Notes: generated by a model not told the origin, from the letters alone. DNA of 64,000 nt from Alphaproteobacteria bacterium Ga0077535 (GCA_001464425.1 LNEK01000026.1:224193-288192), one strand, 5' to 3'; counted from the first letter of the stretch, positions 54,643-64,000 are shown. Numbers and translations: made by a program.

Positions 54643-55173
54643 TTATTCCGGGCGCCAGACGCCGTCCGCACCGCGGCACATCCAGGCTTCCTCACGATAT
54701 TCACGGCCGTAACGGTCGCGGGTGATGATCTCACCCATGCGGCAATCTTGGGCGTAGCGGTCGCCGGCATAATAGCCGTCGTCACGCGGGCCGCCGTAGA
54801 GATCGTCGTCGCCGCCACGATAGCCGCTGTCCTGCGAACGGCCGTAATAGGGATCGTAATCGCCTTGCGGGACCTGGTCGCAACGCGCCGTGGTGCGGCC
54901 GAGTGCGCCGCCGGCGGTCGCGCCGACAACTGCGCCAAGGAGCGCACCTTCGCCGCGCACGCCGCGGTCGGCCACTTCACGGCCAAGCACTGCGCCGATG
55001 ATGCCGCCCACGACCGCGCCGCCTACGGTGCGATTGCTGCGGGAGGTCTGGCATTGCTGCTGATTAGCTACATGCTGGTCATGGTAGCTGCGATACTGCT
55101 GCGCCGACGCGGGCTGCACGCTCACCAGGGCGGCAGCCATGGCCGCGGCGGCGAGGAAAGCTTGACGTTTCAT
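54643..55173 (-). CDS. Glycine-zipper outer-membrane/periplasmic protein
   Basis: 176 residues. A signal peptide (MKRQAFLAAAAMAAALVSVQ, cut near ASA) is followed by a glycine-zipper segment at about residues 49-92 (VGGAVVGGIIGAVLGREVAD and ALLGAVVGATAGGALG), like the 17-kDa surface antigen and SlyB families. The C-terminal half is low complexity with Tyr, Gly and Asp (RGGDDDLYGGPRDDGYY) and ends in two cysteine-containing pieces. Likely an envelope integrity or stress protein; role inferred from family. Confidence 0.83.
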   Translation of the reverse strand: MKRQAFLAAAAMAAALVSVQPASAQQYRSYHDQHVANQQQCQTSRSNRTVGGAVVGGIIGAVLGREVADRGVRGEGALLGAVVGATAGGALGRTTARCDQVPQGDYDPYYGRSQDSGYRGGDDDLYGGPRDDGYYAGDRYAQDCRMGEIITRDRYGREYREEAWMCRGADGVWRPE

Positions 55174-55226
55174 AGTGCGCTCCTGTCTGTCGGCGCTGAG
55201 AAGAGCAAAATCAGTCTGAACGGCAC

Positions 55227-56549
55227 ATGAAGCGTATGAACCGCCTAGCTCGAGGCCGCCCGAAACAGGCGCGGCAGGCCCAAAAGGGCCTTTCGGCCCC
55301 CGTTTCGGAGGAGCGGGAGCTGGTGATCGCGGCTATGGGCGCGCGCGGCGATTCAACCGCCGAGGGCGCCGAGGGCGTTATTTACACCCCATACGCGTTG
55401 CCGGGCGAGCGGGTGCGGGCCCGCGTGGTCGGCGGCCGGGCCGAATTGCTGGAGGTGCTCGACGCCAGCCCCGAGCGTCAGCAGGCCGCGTGCCGCCACT
55501 TCGGCCGCTGCGGCGGCTGCCAGCTCCAGCATTGGCAAGACGCTCCGTACCTCGACTGGAAACGCGCCCAAGTGGTGGATGCGTTGAACAAGCGTGGCTT
55601 GGGTGGCGCGATCGTCGAGCCCACCATTGCGGCTTGGGGTCAGGGCAGGCGGCGCGCGGCCTTTCACGCGGCGCGCCAGAACGGCCAAGTGCGCATCGGC
55701 TTTATCGAGCGCGGCGGCGCGGCGCTCACGGCGCTGACGCAGTGCCCGGTCCTGGCGCCGCCTTTGGAAGCCTTAGCGTTGAAGCTCGCGCCGCTAGCGG
55801 AGCTAGCGCTGCCGGCGCGCGGCGAGATCACACTGCACTGTCTGCTCACTGACACCGGCATCGACGTCGCCATCAAAGGCGCAGGCCGCGCTGACTTGCT
55901 GCAGCGCTCGGCGTGGGAAGCGCTCAGCGCCATGGCGATGAAGTTAGACCTCGGCCGGCTCTCGATCGACGGCGAGCCGATCGTTGAACTGAAAAAGCCG
56001 CTGCTGCGCATGGGCAAAGCGCTGGTCGCGCCGCCGCCTGGCGCGTTCCTGCAGCCAACGGCGCTGGGCGAAGAAACGCTGGCGCGCCTGACGCTCGAGG
56101 CCCTCTCCGGCGCCAATCGGGTGATCGACTTATTCTCCGGCATCGGCACATTCGCGCTGCGCATCGCCGAGCACGCTGAAGTGCTGGCCGCCGAGAGTGA
56201 TGCGGAAATGCTGATAGCGCTGAAAAAAGCCGCCGATGGCGCGGGCGGGGCGCTGAAGGACGTAACCACGCTCCGGCGCGATTTGCTGCGCACGCCGATG
56301 TCCAGTCTCGAAATGAAAAAGTTCGACGGCGCCGTGATCGATCCGCCGCGCTCCGGCGCGCGCCTGCAGGCCGAACAGATCGCGCGTGCGCCGGTGCGCA
56401 AACTGGCTTACGTCTCCTGCGATCCGGCCTCATTCGCGCGTGACGTGAAGGTGCTGGTTGAGCACGGCTTCACGCTGACGAAGATCACGCCTGTGGATCA
56501 GTTCCGCTGGAGCCCGCACGTGGAAGTGGTCGGGGCGATGGAAAGATGA
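55227..56549 (+). CDS. TrmA/RlmD-type RNA (uracil-5-)methyltransferase
   Basis: 440-residue SAM methyltransferase. After a basic start and a TRAM-like beta region (about 28-80: ELVIAAMGARGDSTAEG, PGERVRARV) come the cluster cysteines CRHFGRCGGCQLQHW and a later Cys (TQCPVL). The methyltransferase fold shows VIDLFSGIGTFALRIAEHAE and the motif VIDPPRSGA; the catalytic cysteine is in LAYVSCDPASFARD. Whether it acts on 23S rRNA (RlmC/D) or tRNA is not clear. It overlaps ycgN by four bases. Confidence 0.9.
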   Translation: MKRMNRLARGRPKQARQAQKGLSAPVSEERELVIAAMGARGDSTAEGAEGVIYTPYALPGERVRARVVGGRAELLEVLDASPERQQAACRHFGRCGGCQLQHWQDAPYLDWKRAQVVDALNKRGLGGAIVEPTIAAWGQGRRRAAFHAARQNGQVRIGFIERGGAALTALTQCPVLAPPLEALALKLAPLAELALPARGEITLHCLLTDTGIDVAIKGAGRADLLQRSAWEALSAMAMKLDLGRLSIDGEPIVELKKPLLRMGKALVAPPPGAFLQPTALGEETLARLTLEALSGANRVIDLFSGIGTFALRIAEHAEVLAAESDAEMLIALKKAADGAGGALKDVTTLRRDLLRTPMSSLEMKKFDGAVIDPPRSGARLQAEQIARAPVRKLAYVSCDPASFARDVKVLVEHGFTLTKITPVDQFRWSPHVEVVGAMER

Positions 56550-57130
56550 GCACCAAAACGACGCTCCTCGACTACCAGAACTCGCGCCGCAAGCGCGATG
56601 CGGACGCCGATTCCAAGCCGCTGGAAGATGGCTATTGGCGCCGCAAAACGCTGACCGAGATGAATGAGCGCGAGTGGGAAGCGCTCTGCGACCGCTGCAG
56701 CAAGTGCTGCGTCATCTCCATTGAGGATGCTGACACCGGTCAGCTTTTCCTCACCGACGTGTCGTGCAAATTGTTCGACACCAAATCCTGCGGCTGCAGC
56801 GACTACGCCAACCGCAAACAATACGTCCCCGATTGCGTGAAGCTAACACCGAAGAATGTGCCCAAGCTCGATTGGCTGCCGCGCACGTGCGCCTACCGCT
56901 TGGTCAGTGAGGGCAAGGATCTAGCCTGGTGGCATCCGCTCGTCTCCGGAGACCCGGCGACGGTGGACGTCGCCCGGGTATCGGTGCGCAACAAAACCCG
57001 CCCCGAGGGGCGGCTCCAAATGGCGGGCCTCATCAAGCGGATCACACGCTGGCCGGACCCGCTGGAGAAGCCGCCGGCAAAATATCGCCGCGCCAAACCG
57101 TCGTCTCGACGTTCCCGCAAAGCGGGTTAG
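56546..57130 (+). CDS. ycgN: UPF0260 cysteine-cluster protein YcgN
   Basis: 194-residue protein with the family's cysteine groups: ALCDRCSKCCVISIEDADTG, VSCKLFDTKSCGCSDYANR and YVPDCVKLTP, then PRTCAYRLVSEGKDLAWWHP. The spacing suggests a metal or iron-sulfur site. It extends about 40 residues beyond the E. coli form with a basic tail. Its ATG overlaps the stop of the methyltransferase, so both are translated together. Molecular function unknown. Confidence 0.92.
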   Translation: MSTKTTLLDYQNSRRKRDADADSKPLEDGYWRRKTLTEMNEREWEALCDRCSKCCVISIEDADTGQLFLTDVSCKLFDTKSCGCSDYANRKQYVPDCVKLTPKNVPKLDWLPRTCAYRLVSEGKDLAWWHPLVSGDPATVDVARVSVRNKTRPEGRLQMAGLIKRITRWPDPLEKPPAKYRRAKPSSRRSRKAG

Positions 57131-57139
57131 GTTAAGCGC

Positions 57140-58195
57140 ATGAGTATGTTGCGCGATATCGGCCGCGCGCGTTACGCCGCCGCTCAAGGCGCGCGCGTCG
57201 CATGGTATATGAGTCAATATCTGTTGGCGCGCCGGATATCCGGGCCGTTCAACCGGCCAGGTGAACCCAAGTTCGAGCCGCAATCGGCCGAGGGCGACAG
57301 CGCCCGCATCCGCACAGCATTTCTCGAATTGTTCGCTAAGGATCGCGCCAATATCGAAGCCGGGCTTTACCCTGCGCCGGTGGATATCCGTGTCGAGCGC
57401 GCGATTTCAGCGCTACGCAATTCCGCGAATTTCTTCCGCGACCTGCCGCGCGTTGATCAGCGGCGCTTAGAGCGGGACGGCACCGAAGTGCGCGAGGAAG
57501 CCCCGGCCGAGGGCCGCTTTCCCACCTATTATCTGCAGAACTTCCACTACCAGACCGGCGGCTGGCTGAGCCAAGACAGCGCCAAGCTCTACGACACGCA
57601 GGTCGAGATCCTGTTCGGCGGCGCGGCCGACGCGATGCGGCGCATATCGCTGGGCTCGCTCGCTCGCGCCATTAAAGGCACCGATCAGCGCAAGGTGAAG
57701 CTTGTAGATCTCGCCAGCGGCAATGGGCGTTTCCTCAGCCAGATCATGGCCGCGTTCCCGCGCATTCCCGCGACAGGCCTCGATCTTTCACCCGCTTATT
57801 GCACCGAGGCGCGCAAACGCCTGGAAGATTGGCCGCACGTCGAGATCGTCCAAGGCGCCATCGAGCAAGCGCCGTTTGAAGATGCAAGCTTCGACGCCGC
57901 CACCTGCGTCTACCTCTTCCACGAATTGCCCCCGCGCATACGCCGCGACGCCGCGCGCGAGATTGCGCGGATGGTCAAACCCGGCGGGACGTTTGTGCTG
58001 GCGGACTCAATCCAAACCGGTGACGCCGCCGATCTTGATCAAATGCTCGAATACTTCCCCGTCGGCTTCCACGAGCCGTACTTCACGTCCTACCTGAAGG
58101 AAGATTTCGCGGCGCTGTTCGGCGAAGTCGGCTTCGATGTTGAAGAAACCGAGCTTGCCTTCCTCACCAAGGTGACGCGTTTTCGTAAGCGGTGA
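57140..58195 (+). CDS. Class I SAM-dependent methyltransferase
   Basis: 351 residues. The first 150 residues are helical and not recognised (VERAISALRNSANFFRDLPR). The C-terminal domain is a Rossmann methyltransferase: SAM loop VDLASGNGRFLSQIMAAFPR at about residue 190, GLDLSPAYCTEARKRL, the acidic ATCVYLFHELPPRIRRDAAR and MVKPGGTFVLADSIQTG. The form is similar to small-molecule methyltransferases (Methyltransf_11/25). It follows ycgN by nine bases. Its 3' end overlaps the convergent gene by 32 bases. Confidence 0.85.
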   Translation: MSMLRDIGRARYAAAQGARVAWYMSQYLLARRISGPFNRPGEPKFEPQSAEGDSARIRTAFLELFAKDRANIEAGLYPAPVDIRVERAISALRNSANFFRDLPRVDQRRLERDGTEVREEAPAEGRFPTYYLQNFHYQTGGWLSQDSAKLYDTQVEILFGGAADAMRRISLGSLARAIKGTDQRKVKLVDLASGNGRFLSQIMAAFPRIPATGLDLSPAYCTEARKRLEDWPHVEIVQGAIEQAPFEDASFDAATCVYLFHELPPRIRRDAAREIARMVKPGGTFVLADSIQTGDAADLDQMLEYFPVGFHEPYFTSYLKEDFAALFGEVGFDVEETELAFLTKVTRFRKR

Positions 58196-58694
58196 CCGGT
58201 TCGGGATTGTCTGAAGCCGCCTTGTCGTCAGCGAACGCGTCGTCCGCGAAGTAATCATCCGGCACGAGCTCTGCTTCAGCCATCGCGCGCTCTTCGGCGC
58301 GGGCCGCGGCGCGTTCGTCCTGTTCGGCATAGAGCGCGGCGATTTCCTCGTAGAGTTCGTCCTCGCTCGTCACGCTGTAAACGGCAGCGCGAGTGCCCAC
58401 GGGAGCAGAGCTTGCATCGCCCGCTAAGTCTTCGGCGGCGGCCTCGGGGTCGATCGCGGCTTCATCCGCCCACGCCGTGGCGATGGTGGTGTAAGCAGAG
58501 CGCCAGCCGCTATCGATCATGTCGGCATACCGATTGTCGCGCGGCGCCTCGGCGACTGCGCGCGTCGGCGTGGGATCAATCTGGAAGCCGCCAAACAACA
58601 TCAGGTCGAACGCAACGGCGCTCACGCCCGCGATCGCGCCGAATGCGCCAATGGCTTTCCATTTTTCAGACGGAGGGAGGGTTTTTCCAAACAT
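58164..58694 (-). CDS. Hypothetical single-anchor membrane protein with acidic domain
   Basis: 176 residues. One hydrophobic segment at about residues 14-35 (AIGAFGAIAGVSAVAFDLML) follows a short basic start. The rest is strongly acidic and Ala-rich (DELYEEIAALYAEQDERAAA, DDYFADDAFADD), partly coiled-coil-like. Unknown family. The similar small membrane gene upstream on the same strand suggests a pair. Confidence 0.68.
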   Translation of the reverse strand: MFGKTLPPSEKWKAIGAFGAIAGVSAVAFDLMLFGGFQIDPTPTRAVAEAPRDNRYADMIDSGWRSAYTTIATAWADEAAIDPEAAAEDLAGDASSAPVGTRAAVYSVTSEDELYEEIAALYAEQDERAAARAEERAMAEAELVPDDYFADDAFADDKAASDNPEPVTAYENASPW

Positions 58695-58753
58695 GACGCT
58701 GGGAAAACAGGAAGCCGAGCTTCCAGTTCCGGCGCTACTGCTGAGCGAACTGC

Positions 58754-59164
58754 TTAAATCGCCTTGGTTGCCTGGGCGGCGAGCGTCGCGGCGCTCGGCT
58801 CGAATTTGGCGGACGAGACGAACTCGGTATCCGGGCCGCCGAGCAGCACCTGATCGGTATAGCTATAGTCGACCCGGCGTTCGATCGCAGCGGCCGTGAG
58901 CGTGATCACTTCCGGCGTCTTCAACTCGTCCACGACCGGCGCGGCCACGCGGCGCACAGGTTCCATCGCGTAGGCTTCGCCGCCTGGGTTCCAGTCCGGC
59001 GCGCCGGTGATCAGGAAATCGACGCAGGTGAGCGTGGTGGCGAAGATGAGCGCGAACGTCGTGGTCGCCAGGATGCGTTCCTGGTGAACGGCTCGCCGCC
59101 AGCTATTGGTGACGTAACGATGCGCCGTTTGCGCGTAGCGCGGCAGGGACAGAACGAAGTTCAT
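58754..59164 (-). CDS. Hypothetical membrane-anchored protein
   Basis: 136 residues: MNFVLSLPRYAQTAHRYVTN, then one membrane helix at about residues 32-52 (LATTTFALIFATTLTCVDFL) and a soluble C-terminal part (VDYSYTDQVLLGGPDTEFVS). No family recognised. It precedes the other single-anchor gene by 59 bases on the same strand. Confidence 0.68.
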   Translation of the reverse strand: MNFVLSLPRYAQTAHRYVTNSWRRAVHQERILATTTFALIFATTLTCVDFLITGAPDWNPGGEAYAMEPVRRVAAPVVDELKTPEVITLTAAAIERRVDYSYTDQVLLGGPDTEFVSSAKFEPSAATLAAQATKAI

Positions 59165-59255
59165 AGTGCGGCTCCGACAAACGCACGTCCGCTGAATCGA
59201 TTAAGGCCAAGTTACGGGCCTTCGCAAGCTTTTCCAAATGTCGAATAGCTCAGGT

Positions 59256-60350
59256 TCAGCGCCCGGTTTGGCCGCGGTGGCGCAACATCGCGTCGGCCAG
59301 CACGCACGCGACCATCGCTTCGCCAACCGGCGCGGCGCGGATGCCGACGCACGGATCGTGGCGACCCTTGGTTGAAATATCAGCGTTTTCGCCCTGAGCT
59401 GTAACAGTCCGGCGCGGCGTGAGGATGGAAGATGTCGGTTTCACCGCAAAGCGCGCAACGATCGGCTGGCCGGTGGATATCCCGCCCAGCACGCCGCCCG
59501 CGGCGTTGGTGAGAAAGATCGGCTTGCCATCATTGCCGGCGCGCATTTCGTCAGCGTTTTCAACGCCCGTCAGCGCCGCCGCCGCAAAGCCGGCGCCGAT
59601 CTCGACGCCTTTGACCGCATTGATGCTCATCAGGGCGCCGGCAAGTTCCGCATCGATCTTGCCGTAGACCGGCGCGCCCCATCCGGCCGGCACGCCGGCG
59701 GCTTCCACCTCAACGATCGCTCCGACCGAATTGCCGTCCTTGCGGGTGTCGTCGAGGAGCGCCTCCCAGGCCTTTGCGGTTTCAGCGTCCGGGCACCAGA
59801 ACGGGTTGTTCTCCACCTCGGCCCAATCCCAGCGGCTGCGATCGATGGCCACCGCGCCGATCTGCACCAATGCCGCGCGGATCTGGACGCCGTCGCCCAG
59901 CACCTTGCGCGCAATCGCGCCTGCCGCCACGCGCGCCGCGGTTTCGCGGGCCGAGGAACGGCCCCCGCCGCGATAATCGCGAACGCCATACTTGGCGTCA
60001 TAGACGTAATCGGCGTGGCCCGGCCGATAGAGATCGCGGACCTCGTCGTAATCCTTACTGCGCTGATCGACGTTTTCGATCATCAGCGAAATCGGCGCGC
60101 CGGTGGTCACCGGCCCGCCCGTGCGCTCATCTTCGAACACGCCGGAGAGGATCTTCGCCTCATCCGGCTCACGCCGCTGCGTGACGAAGCGGCTCGAACC
60201 TGGCCGGCGGCGGTTCAGCCAATACTGAATATCCGCCGCTGAAAGCTGCAGCCCCGGCGGGCACCCGTCCACCACGCAGCCAAGCGCCGGCCCATGGCTC
60301 TCGCCCCAGGTGGTGACGCGGAAAAGATGGCCGAACGTGTTGTGCGACAT
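59256..60350 (-). CDS. aroC: Chorismate synthase
   Basis: 364-residue FMN-dependent lyase that makes chorismate from EPSP. All signatures are seen: [20 protein letters not shown], the [20 protein letters not shown] stretch, [20 protein letters not shown], and the late [20 protein letters not shown]. Length matches the family. It is read alone on the minus strand, the next gene upstream being the DUF4180 gene. Confidence 0.97.
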   Translation of the reverse strand: MSHNTFGHLFRVTTWGESHGPALGCVVDGCPPGLQLSAADIQYWLNRRRPGSSRFVTQRREPDEAKILSGVFEDERTGGPVTTGAPISLMIENVDQRSKDYDEVRDLYRPGHADYVYDAKYGVRDYRGGGRSSARETAARVAAGAIARKVLGDGVQIRAALVQIGAVAIDRSRWDWAEVENNPFWCPDAETAKAWEALLDDTRKDGNSVGAIVEVEAAGVPAGWGAPVYGKIDAELAGALMSINAVKGVEIGAGFAAAALTGVENADEMRAGNDGKPIFLTNAAGGVLGGISTGQPIVARFAVKPTSSILTPRRTVTAQGENADISTKGRHDPCVGIRAAPVGEAMVACVLADAMLRHRGQTGR

Positions 60351-60394
60351 GCCGCATCGTCAGTGGCACACCCGCCACCAACCGGCAACGCGGT

Positions 60395-60775
60395 TCAATC
60401 CGCGGCGGCGAGCGGGGCGGGGGCCAAGCGCGCGTGCAGTTCGTGGCTGTCGCGCACGAACCAGACCGACTTGCCGCGATTGGACTCGCGCACGAAATCG
60501 GCGAGCGGCTCTGACGCTTCGGTGTGGCTCGAGATATCGCCGAGAATGGCGACGCGCAGCCGATAGTTGACGAACTTCTGGATGAACTCGCCGGCCTTCT
60601 TCGTGTTCAAGCGGAAAAAATCGCCGCTCAGGCGTTCGGCCGGGATCGCCACGAAACGCGCATCGGAGCTGACCGCTTCCTGGATCAGTTCGAGCGCATC
60701 GCGCTCGCTATCGATCGCTGCGCCGCGGGGCCCGACTTCGGCGACCCGTTCACCGTGCAGATTATAGACGATCAT
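60395..60775 (-). CDS. DUF4180 domain protein
   Basis: 126 residues: [20 protein letters not shown], later [40 protein letters not shown] and a C-terminal [15 protein letters not shown]. These match the uncharacterised DUF4180 fold. The start at 60773-60775 agrees with the usual family start; a start 30 bases further up is possible. It lies 44 bases from aroC. Confidence 0.82.
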   Translation of the reverse strand: MIVYNLHGERVAEVGPRGAAIDSERDALELIQEAVSSDARFVAIPAERLSGDFFRLNTKKAGEFIQKFVNYRLRVAILGDISSHTEASEPLADFVRESNRGKSVWFVRDSHELHARLAPAPLAAAD

Positions 60776-60946
60776 CCCGCGTTCTTTCCTCAACTCCTGT
60801 CGCATATGGGATGCCGCGCGGCGTCCGCATGGATGCGTCAGACGATGGGTGTAAAGCGTTGCCGCAAAGCTACGTTCCCTGGGGCGACGCGACGCCGCGC
60901 TAACTCACCGATTTATGATAATCTCGCGTCGAAAACGGAGCGCTGC

Positions 60947-61612
60947 GTGACTAGCGACAACCTCATCCCCCCATCACCGAAATATGATCCGGCCGGCGAT
61001 CCGCCGCCGGATGACGCCGCTCTGTTCGCCGAAAGCGAGCCGATCGCGCTGTTCGAACGCTGGCTCGGCGAAGCCAAATCCAAAGAGCCGAACGACCCCA
61101 ACGGCATGGCGCTGGCGACAGCCGATGAGCACGGCTTCCCCGACGTCCGCATGGTCTTGCTCAAGGGCGTCGACGCGAGCGGCTTCGTGTTTTACTCGAA
61201 CGCCGAAAGCGCCAAGGGCCGACAACTCGAAGCTAATCCGTGCGCGGCGCTCGTGTTTCACTGGAAGAGCCTGCGCCGCCAGGTGCGTGTGCGCGGGCTG
61301 GTCGAGCCCGTCAGCGCCGCCGAAGCCGACGCCTATTTCCAGAGCCGCGACCGCGGTGCGCGCCTCGGCGCTTGGGCCAGCAAACAATCACGCCCACTCG
61401 AAGATCGTCTCGCGCTCGAAAAGAGGATCGCGGAATTCACTGCCAAGTTCGGCCTCGGGGAGGTGCCGCGGCCGGAGCATTGGCGCGGTTACCGCATCGT
61501 TCCGCTCGCGATCGAATTCTGGCGCGACCGCCCGTTCCGCCTGCACGACCGCCTAACCTTCAGCCGCGAGAGCGTCAGCGCGGCATGGACGAAATCGCGT
61601 CTTTATCCCTGA
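60947..61612 (+). CDS. pdxH: Pyridoxamine 5'-phosphate oxidase
   Basis: 221-residue FMN enzyme making pyridoxal 5'-phosphate, the cofactor used by threonine synthase among others. Family blocks: [77 protein letters not shown] and the C-terminal [20 protein letters not shown] followed by LHDRLTF. The GTG at 60947 with CGGAG before it gives a normal-length protein; the longer frame from 60524 overlaps the divergent gene. Confidence 0.95.
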   Translation: MTSDNLIPPSPKYDPAGDPPPDDAALFAESEPIALFERWLGEAKSKEPNDPNGMALATADEHGFPDVRMVLLKGVDASGFVFYSNAESAKGRQLEANPCAALVFHWKSLRRQVRVRGLVEPVSAAEADAYFQSRDRGARLGAWASKQSRPLEDRLALEKRIAEFTAKFGLGEVPRPEHWRGYRIVPLAIEFWRDRPFRLHDRLTFSRESVSAAWTKSRLYP

Positions 61613-61685
61613 CGCGAACACGCCTTAACCTCCGATTCAGCGGCGCGGCGCCTTCTGGACCGCGCGCCGTTTGCGCGGAGCCCCC

Positions 61686-62042
61686 ATGCGCGGTTTTGAC
61701 ATTGCCGTAACGACCTTCGCGCTGCGCACTTCGGTGACCAAGCCGCCGGAGCACGAGCAGCTCCTGGCGCCAGCGCTCGACGGCCCAGGCGCCGCGCATC
61801 TCGACCGCGCCGCTCTTGCCCATCAACACGCCGCGCTGATCGCGTCCTTGTGGCCCGAGCCTTCGCGCCAATGCGTAGCGCGTCCGCGTTATGAGGAATT
61901 GCCGGCGCCGGCTGTGTTCGGCCGGCTTCACGCTGTCTCATGGCCGGCGGAGAGCGATGCGCGCGCTCTGCAGGCGCGCCTGCAAAGCGTTTTCGCCACG
62001 CCAACCGAGCAAGAGATCGCGGCGCCCGCGCACGCGGCCTGA
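61686..62042 (+). CDS. Hypothetical protein
   Basis: 118 residues: MRGFDIAVTTFALRTSVTKP, then LALAHQH-like Ala/His-rich helices (AALAHQHAALIASLWPEPSR) and a helical end. No motif recognised. ATG 61686 is chosen. Its composition fits the genome's coding pattern but there is no clear ribosome site, so confidence is moderate. Confidence 0.5.
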   Translation: MRGFDIAVTTFALRTSVTKPPEHEQLLAPALDGPGAAHLDRAALAHQHAALIASLWPEPSRQCVARPRYEELPAPAVFGRLHAVSWPAESDARALQARLQSVFATPTEQEIAAPAHAA

Positions 62043-62108
62043 CAGGGCATTTGCCAGCGCGGCTCCAGCCCGCTTTAATCGCGCCAACGAGATAATCGGG
62101 AGGCGCGA

Positions 62109-63761
62109 ATGCTTGGGCTTATGCAGGACTGGCCGTTGACGGTCGACCGGATCCTGGATCACGCGAAGGCCAATTTCCCCAATCGGGAAGTGGTGACGCG
62201 CAGCATCGAAGGCCCGATCACGCGCAACACCTACGGCAATATCTGGACCCGCGCCAAGAAAGTGACGGGCGCCTTGCGCGCACGCGGCATCCAAATGGGC
62301 GATCGCGTCGGCACGCTCGCCTGGAATACCGATCGGCACCTTGAAGCCTGGTATGGCGCTATGGGTATGGGCGCCGTCCTGCACACGTTGAACCCGCGCC
62401 TATTTCCCGAACAGATTGCCTGGATCATCAATCACGCCGAAGACAAGGTGCTCTTCTTCGACACTACGTTCACGCCGATCGTTGAAAAAATCGCGCCGCT
62501 GCTGACCAGCGTGAAGCTCTACGTGGCTTTCACCGATCGCGCGCACGTGCCGGAATCGAGCGTGCCGATCGAGGCGTACGAGGATTTCATCCACGGCCAA
62601 AGCACCGACGCTGCTTGGGGCGGCTTTGACGAAAACACCGCCGCCGGCCTTTGCTACACCTCCGGCACCACCGGCGATCCAAAGGGCGTGCTTTATTCGC
62701 ACCGCTCGAACGTGTTGCACGCTATGGCCGCGAACCAGACCGACGTGTTCGGCTGCGGCGCTAGCGACGTGGTGATGCCGATCGTGCCGATGTTCCACGC
62801 CAATGCCTGGGCGATCTCATTCGTCGGGCCGATGTGCGGCGCCAAAGTGGTGATGCCCGGCGGCAAGCTCGATGGCCCGAGTGTTTTTGAATTGCTGGAA
62901 ACCGAGGGCGTTACGTTCACCGCCGCGGTGCCGACAGTCTGGCTCGGGCTCCTCGCATTCTTGCGCGAGAACAAATTGAAGCCGACGACTTTGAAGCGCG
63001 TCGTTATCGGCGGCTCGGCCGTGCCCGAAGCGGTGCTGCGCGCATTCGAGGAAGATTACGGCATCGAAGTTCTACACGGCTGGGGCATGACCGAGATGAG
63101 CCCGATGGGCACGGTCGGCAAATTGCTGCCCGAGCACGCGGCGCAGGATCGCGAGTCGCAGCTCAAAACCAAGCTGAAGCAGGGGCGCCCGCCGTTCACC
63201 GTCGAGATGAAAATCGTCGACGACGAAGGCGTTGAGAAGCCACACGACGGCAAGGCGTTCGGCCGATTGCTGGTGCGCGGGCCATCGATCGCGAAGGCGT
63301 ATTTCAAGAATGCGGGCGCGAAGAACGACAAGGGCGAGGCGTTGGAGAAGTGCGGCTTCTTCGATACTGGCGACGTCGCCACCATCGATCCGCTCGGCAT
63401 CATGCAGATCACCGACCGCGCCAAGGATGTCATCAAATCCGGCGGTGAGTGGATCAGCTCTATCGATATCGAAAATCTCGCGGTGGGCGCCGATGGCGTC
63501 GCCAACGCCGCCGTGATTGGCATTCTGCATCCCAAATGGGACGAGCGCCCGCTGCTGATCATCGAGCCCAAGCCCGGCGCGCAGCCCACGCGCGATCAAT
63601 TGCTGAAATTCCTCGAAGGCAAGATCGCCAAATGGTGGATGCCTGACGATGTCGTCCTGGTGGAAAAAATCCCTCTCGGCGCCACCGGCAAAATCAACAA
63701 ACTGGCGCTGCGCGAAACCTTCAAAAACTACAAATTCCCAACGACGCAAGCGGCGGAATAA
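62109..63761 (+). CDS. Long-chain fatty-acid-CoA ligase (acyl-CoA synthetase)
   Basis: 550-residue adenylate-forming enzyme that activates a fatty acid as AMP ester and transfers it to CoA. The P-loop-like motif is [19 protein letters not shown] at about residue 183; further blocks are [37 protein letters not shown] and the C-terminal lysine motif [15 protein letters not shown]. The form is of the medium/long-chain FadD-like group (DitJ/AlkK-like, 550 residues). Exact chain length is not determinable. It stands alone. Confidence 0.92.
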   Translation: MLGLMQDWPLTVDRILDHAKANFPNREVVTRSIEGPITRNTYGNIWTRAKKVTGALRARGIQMGDRVGTLAWNTDRHLEAWYGAMGMGAVLHTLNPRLFPEQIAWIINHAEDKVLFFDTTFTPIVEKIAPLLTSVKLYVAFTDRAHVPESSVPIEAYEDFIHGQSTDAAWGGFDENTAAGLCYTSGTTGDPKGVLYSHRSNVLHAMAANQTDVFGCGASDVVMPIVPMFHANAWAISFVGPMCGAKVVMPGGKLDGPSVFELLETEGVTFTAAVPTVWLGLLAFLRENKLKPTTLKRVVIGGSAVPEAVLRAFEEDYGIEVLHGWGMTEMSPMGTVGKLLPEHAAQDRESQLKTKLKQGRPPFTVEMKIVDDEGVEKPHDGKAFGRLLVRGPSIAKAYFKNAGAKNDKGEALEKCGFFDTGDVATIDPLGIMQITDRAKDVIKSGGEWISSIDIENLAVGADGVANAAVIGILHPKWDERPLLIIEPKPGAQPTRDQLLKFLEGKIAKWWMPDDVVLVEKIPLGATGKINKLALRETFKNYKFPTTQAAE

Positions 63762-63780
63762 CGTTCCGCTTTTGGAAGCT

Positions 63781-63840
63781 CAAACACCATCGTCATTCCG
63801 GGGCTCGCGAAAGCGAGAGCCGGAATGACGATGGTGTTTG
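63781..63840. repeat. 60-bp near-perfect inverted repeat
   Basis: The first 21 bases (63781-63801) are the exact reverse complement of the last 21 (63820-63840). Inside is a smaller stem CTCGC/GCGAG closed by a GAAA tetraloop. It begins 19 bases after the acyl-CoA synthetase stop. The core CGTCATTCCGG...CCGGAATGACG is a sequence found as dispersed repeats in Alphaproteobacteria. It could also act as a terminator, though no T tract follows. Confidence 0.85.
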
Positions 63841-64000
63841 CATCGCAAATAGATTGCAAAATACGGGGATACACCCGCACCAATCCGACCGACGTCAAAC
63901 CATGCCTATCATCGCTTCGTTCGCACACGGGAGCTTTCGTAGACGTCCGAAACTCGAAAGGTGCGTGACACGGTCGGCGGGGTTCTGTTTGCGGGGAGTG
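63841..64000. other. No feature seen
   Basis: 160 bases to the window end. No gene, tRNA or strong palindrome was recognised. A minus-strand frame through the repeat is judged accidental. Confidence 0.5.

Noticed and set aside
54748..55230. 160-codon plus-strand frame opposite the glycine-zipper gene
   Set aside because: It looks hydrophobic only because the Gly/Ala zipper reads as Ala/Val/Ile on the other strand; the minus-strand gene has a signal peptide and terminator.

Overview
The window is about 64 kb of GC-rich, densely coded bacterial chromosome. Gene content points to an alphaproteobacterium, most likely Caulobacterales or the neighbouring Hyphomonadaceae-type lineages. The signs are an aa3 cytochrome oxidase operon in the order coxB-coxA-ctaB-coxF-ctaG-coxC-DUF983-surf1, an alphaproteobacterial/plant-type GshA, the alphaproteobacterial NAD regulator NadQ with two matching operators, a TIGR02301 protein, UPF0260 (YcgN), TlyA and a large TonB-dependent receptor. 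The taxonomic call is inference from families. No rRNA, tRNA, CRISPR, phage or insertion sequence was seen.

Layout. 1-5 kb: rimO (cut by the window edge), a membrane-anchored hypothetical protein with a decayed paralog behind it, a frameshifted secreted protein, the iron pair bfd-bfr behind a Fur-like palindrome, and two uncharacterised genes. 5-15.7 kb: rpsD, ppk2, an AlkA-type glycosylase, ubiA, a disrupted ABC exporter, rsmE carrying an in-frame palindromic repeat, gshA, a GNAT and a POT-family peptide transporter with an extra periplasmic domain. 15.9-22 kb: a solitary VirD4/TraG-like ATPase without membrane anchor, a TonB receptor, a 27-residue lysine/alanine gene with its own ribosome site and terminator, tldD and a TPR protein.

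22-31.6 kb is one long plus-strand block: cytochrome c oxidase subunits and assembly factors run almost without gaps into thrC, an M16 peptidase and a RimJ-type acetyltransferase. 31.6-38.9 kb holds de novo NAD synthesis (nadA-nadB-nadC, minus strand) preceded by two near-identical palindromes, a frameshifted lytic transglycosylase (mltA), an M23 peptidase, and then nadQ itself with an HD hydrolase. The operators and their probable regulator are therefore both in the window.

39-64 kb is mostly housekeeping: an esterase/LytTR pair, acyltransferase 3, GNAT, M2 dipeptidyl carboxypeptidase, a hybrid histidine kinase, ketoacyl-ACP synthase III, ygfZ, a family 9 glycosyltransferase with pyrC, an amidase, tlyA, a glycine-zipper protein, a TrmA-like methyltransferase with ycgN, aroC, pdxH and an acyl-CoA synthetase. 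A 60-bp near-perfect inverted repeat follows the last gene.

Three genes are interrupted by frame changes (2.2 kb, 10.1 kb and 35.5 kb), which may be real decay or errors in the underlying assembly. I found no obviously new multi-gene system. The most interesting items are the NadQ circuit, the repeat inside rsmE, the solitary VirD4-like ATPase, the 27-residue basic gene and the POT transporter insertion.
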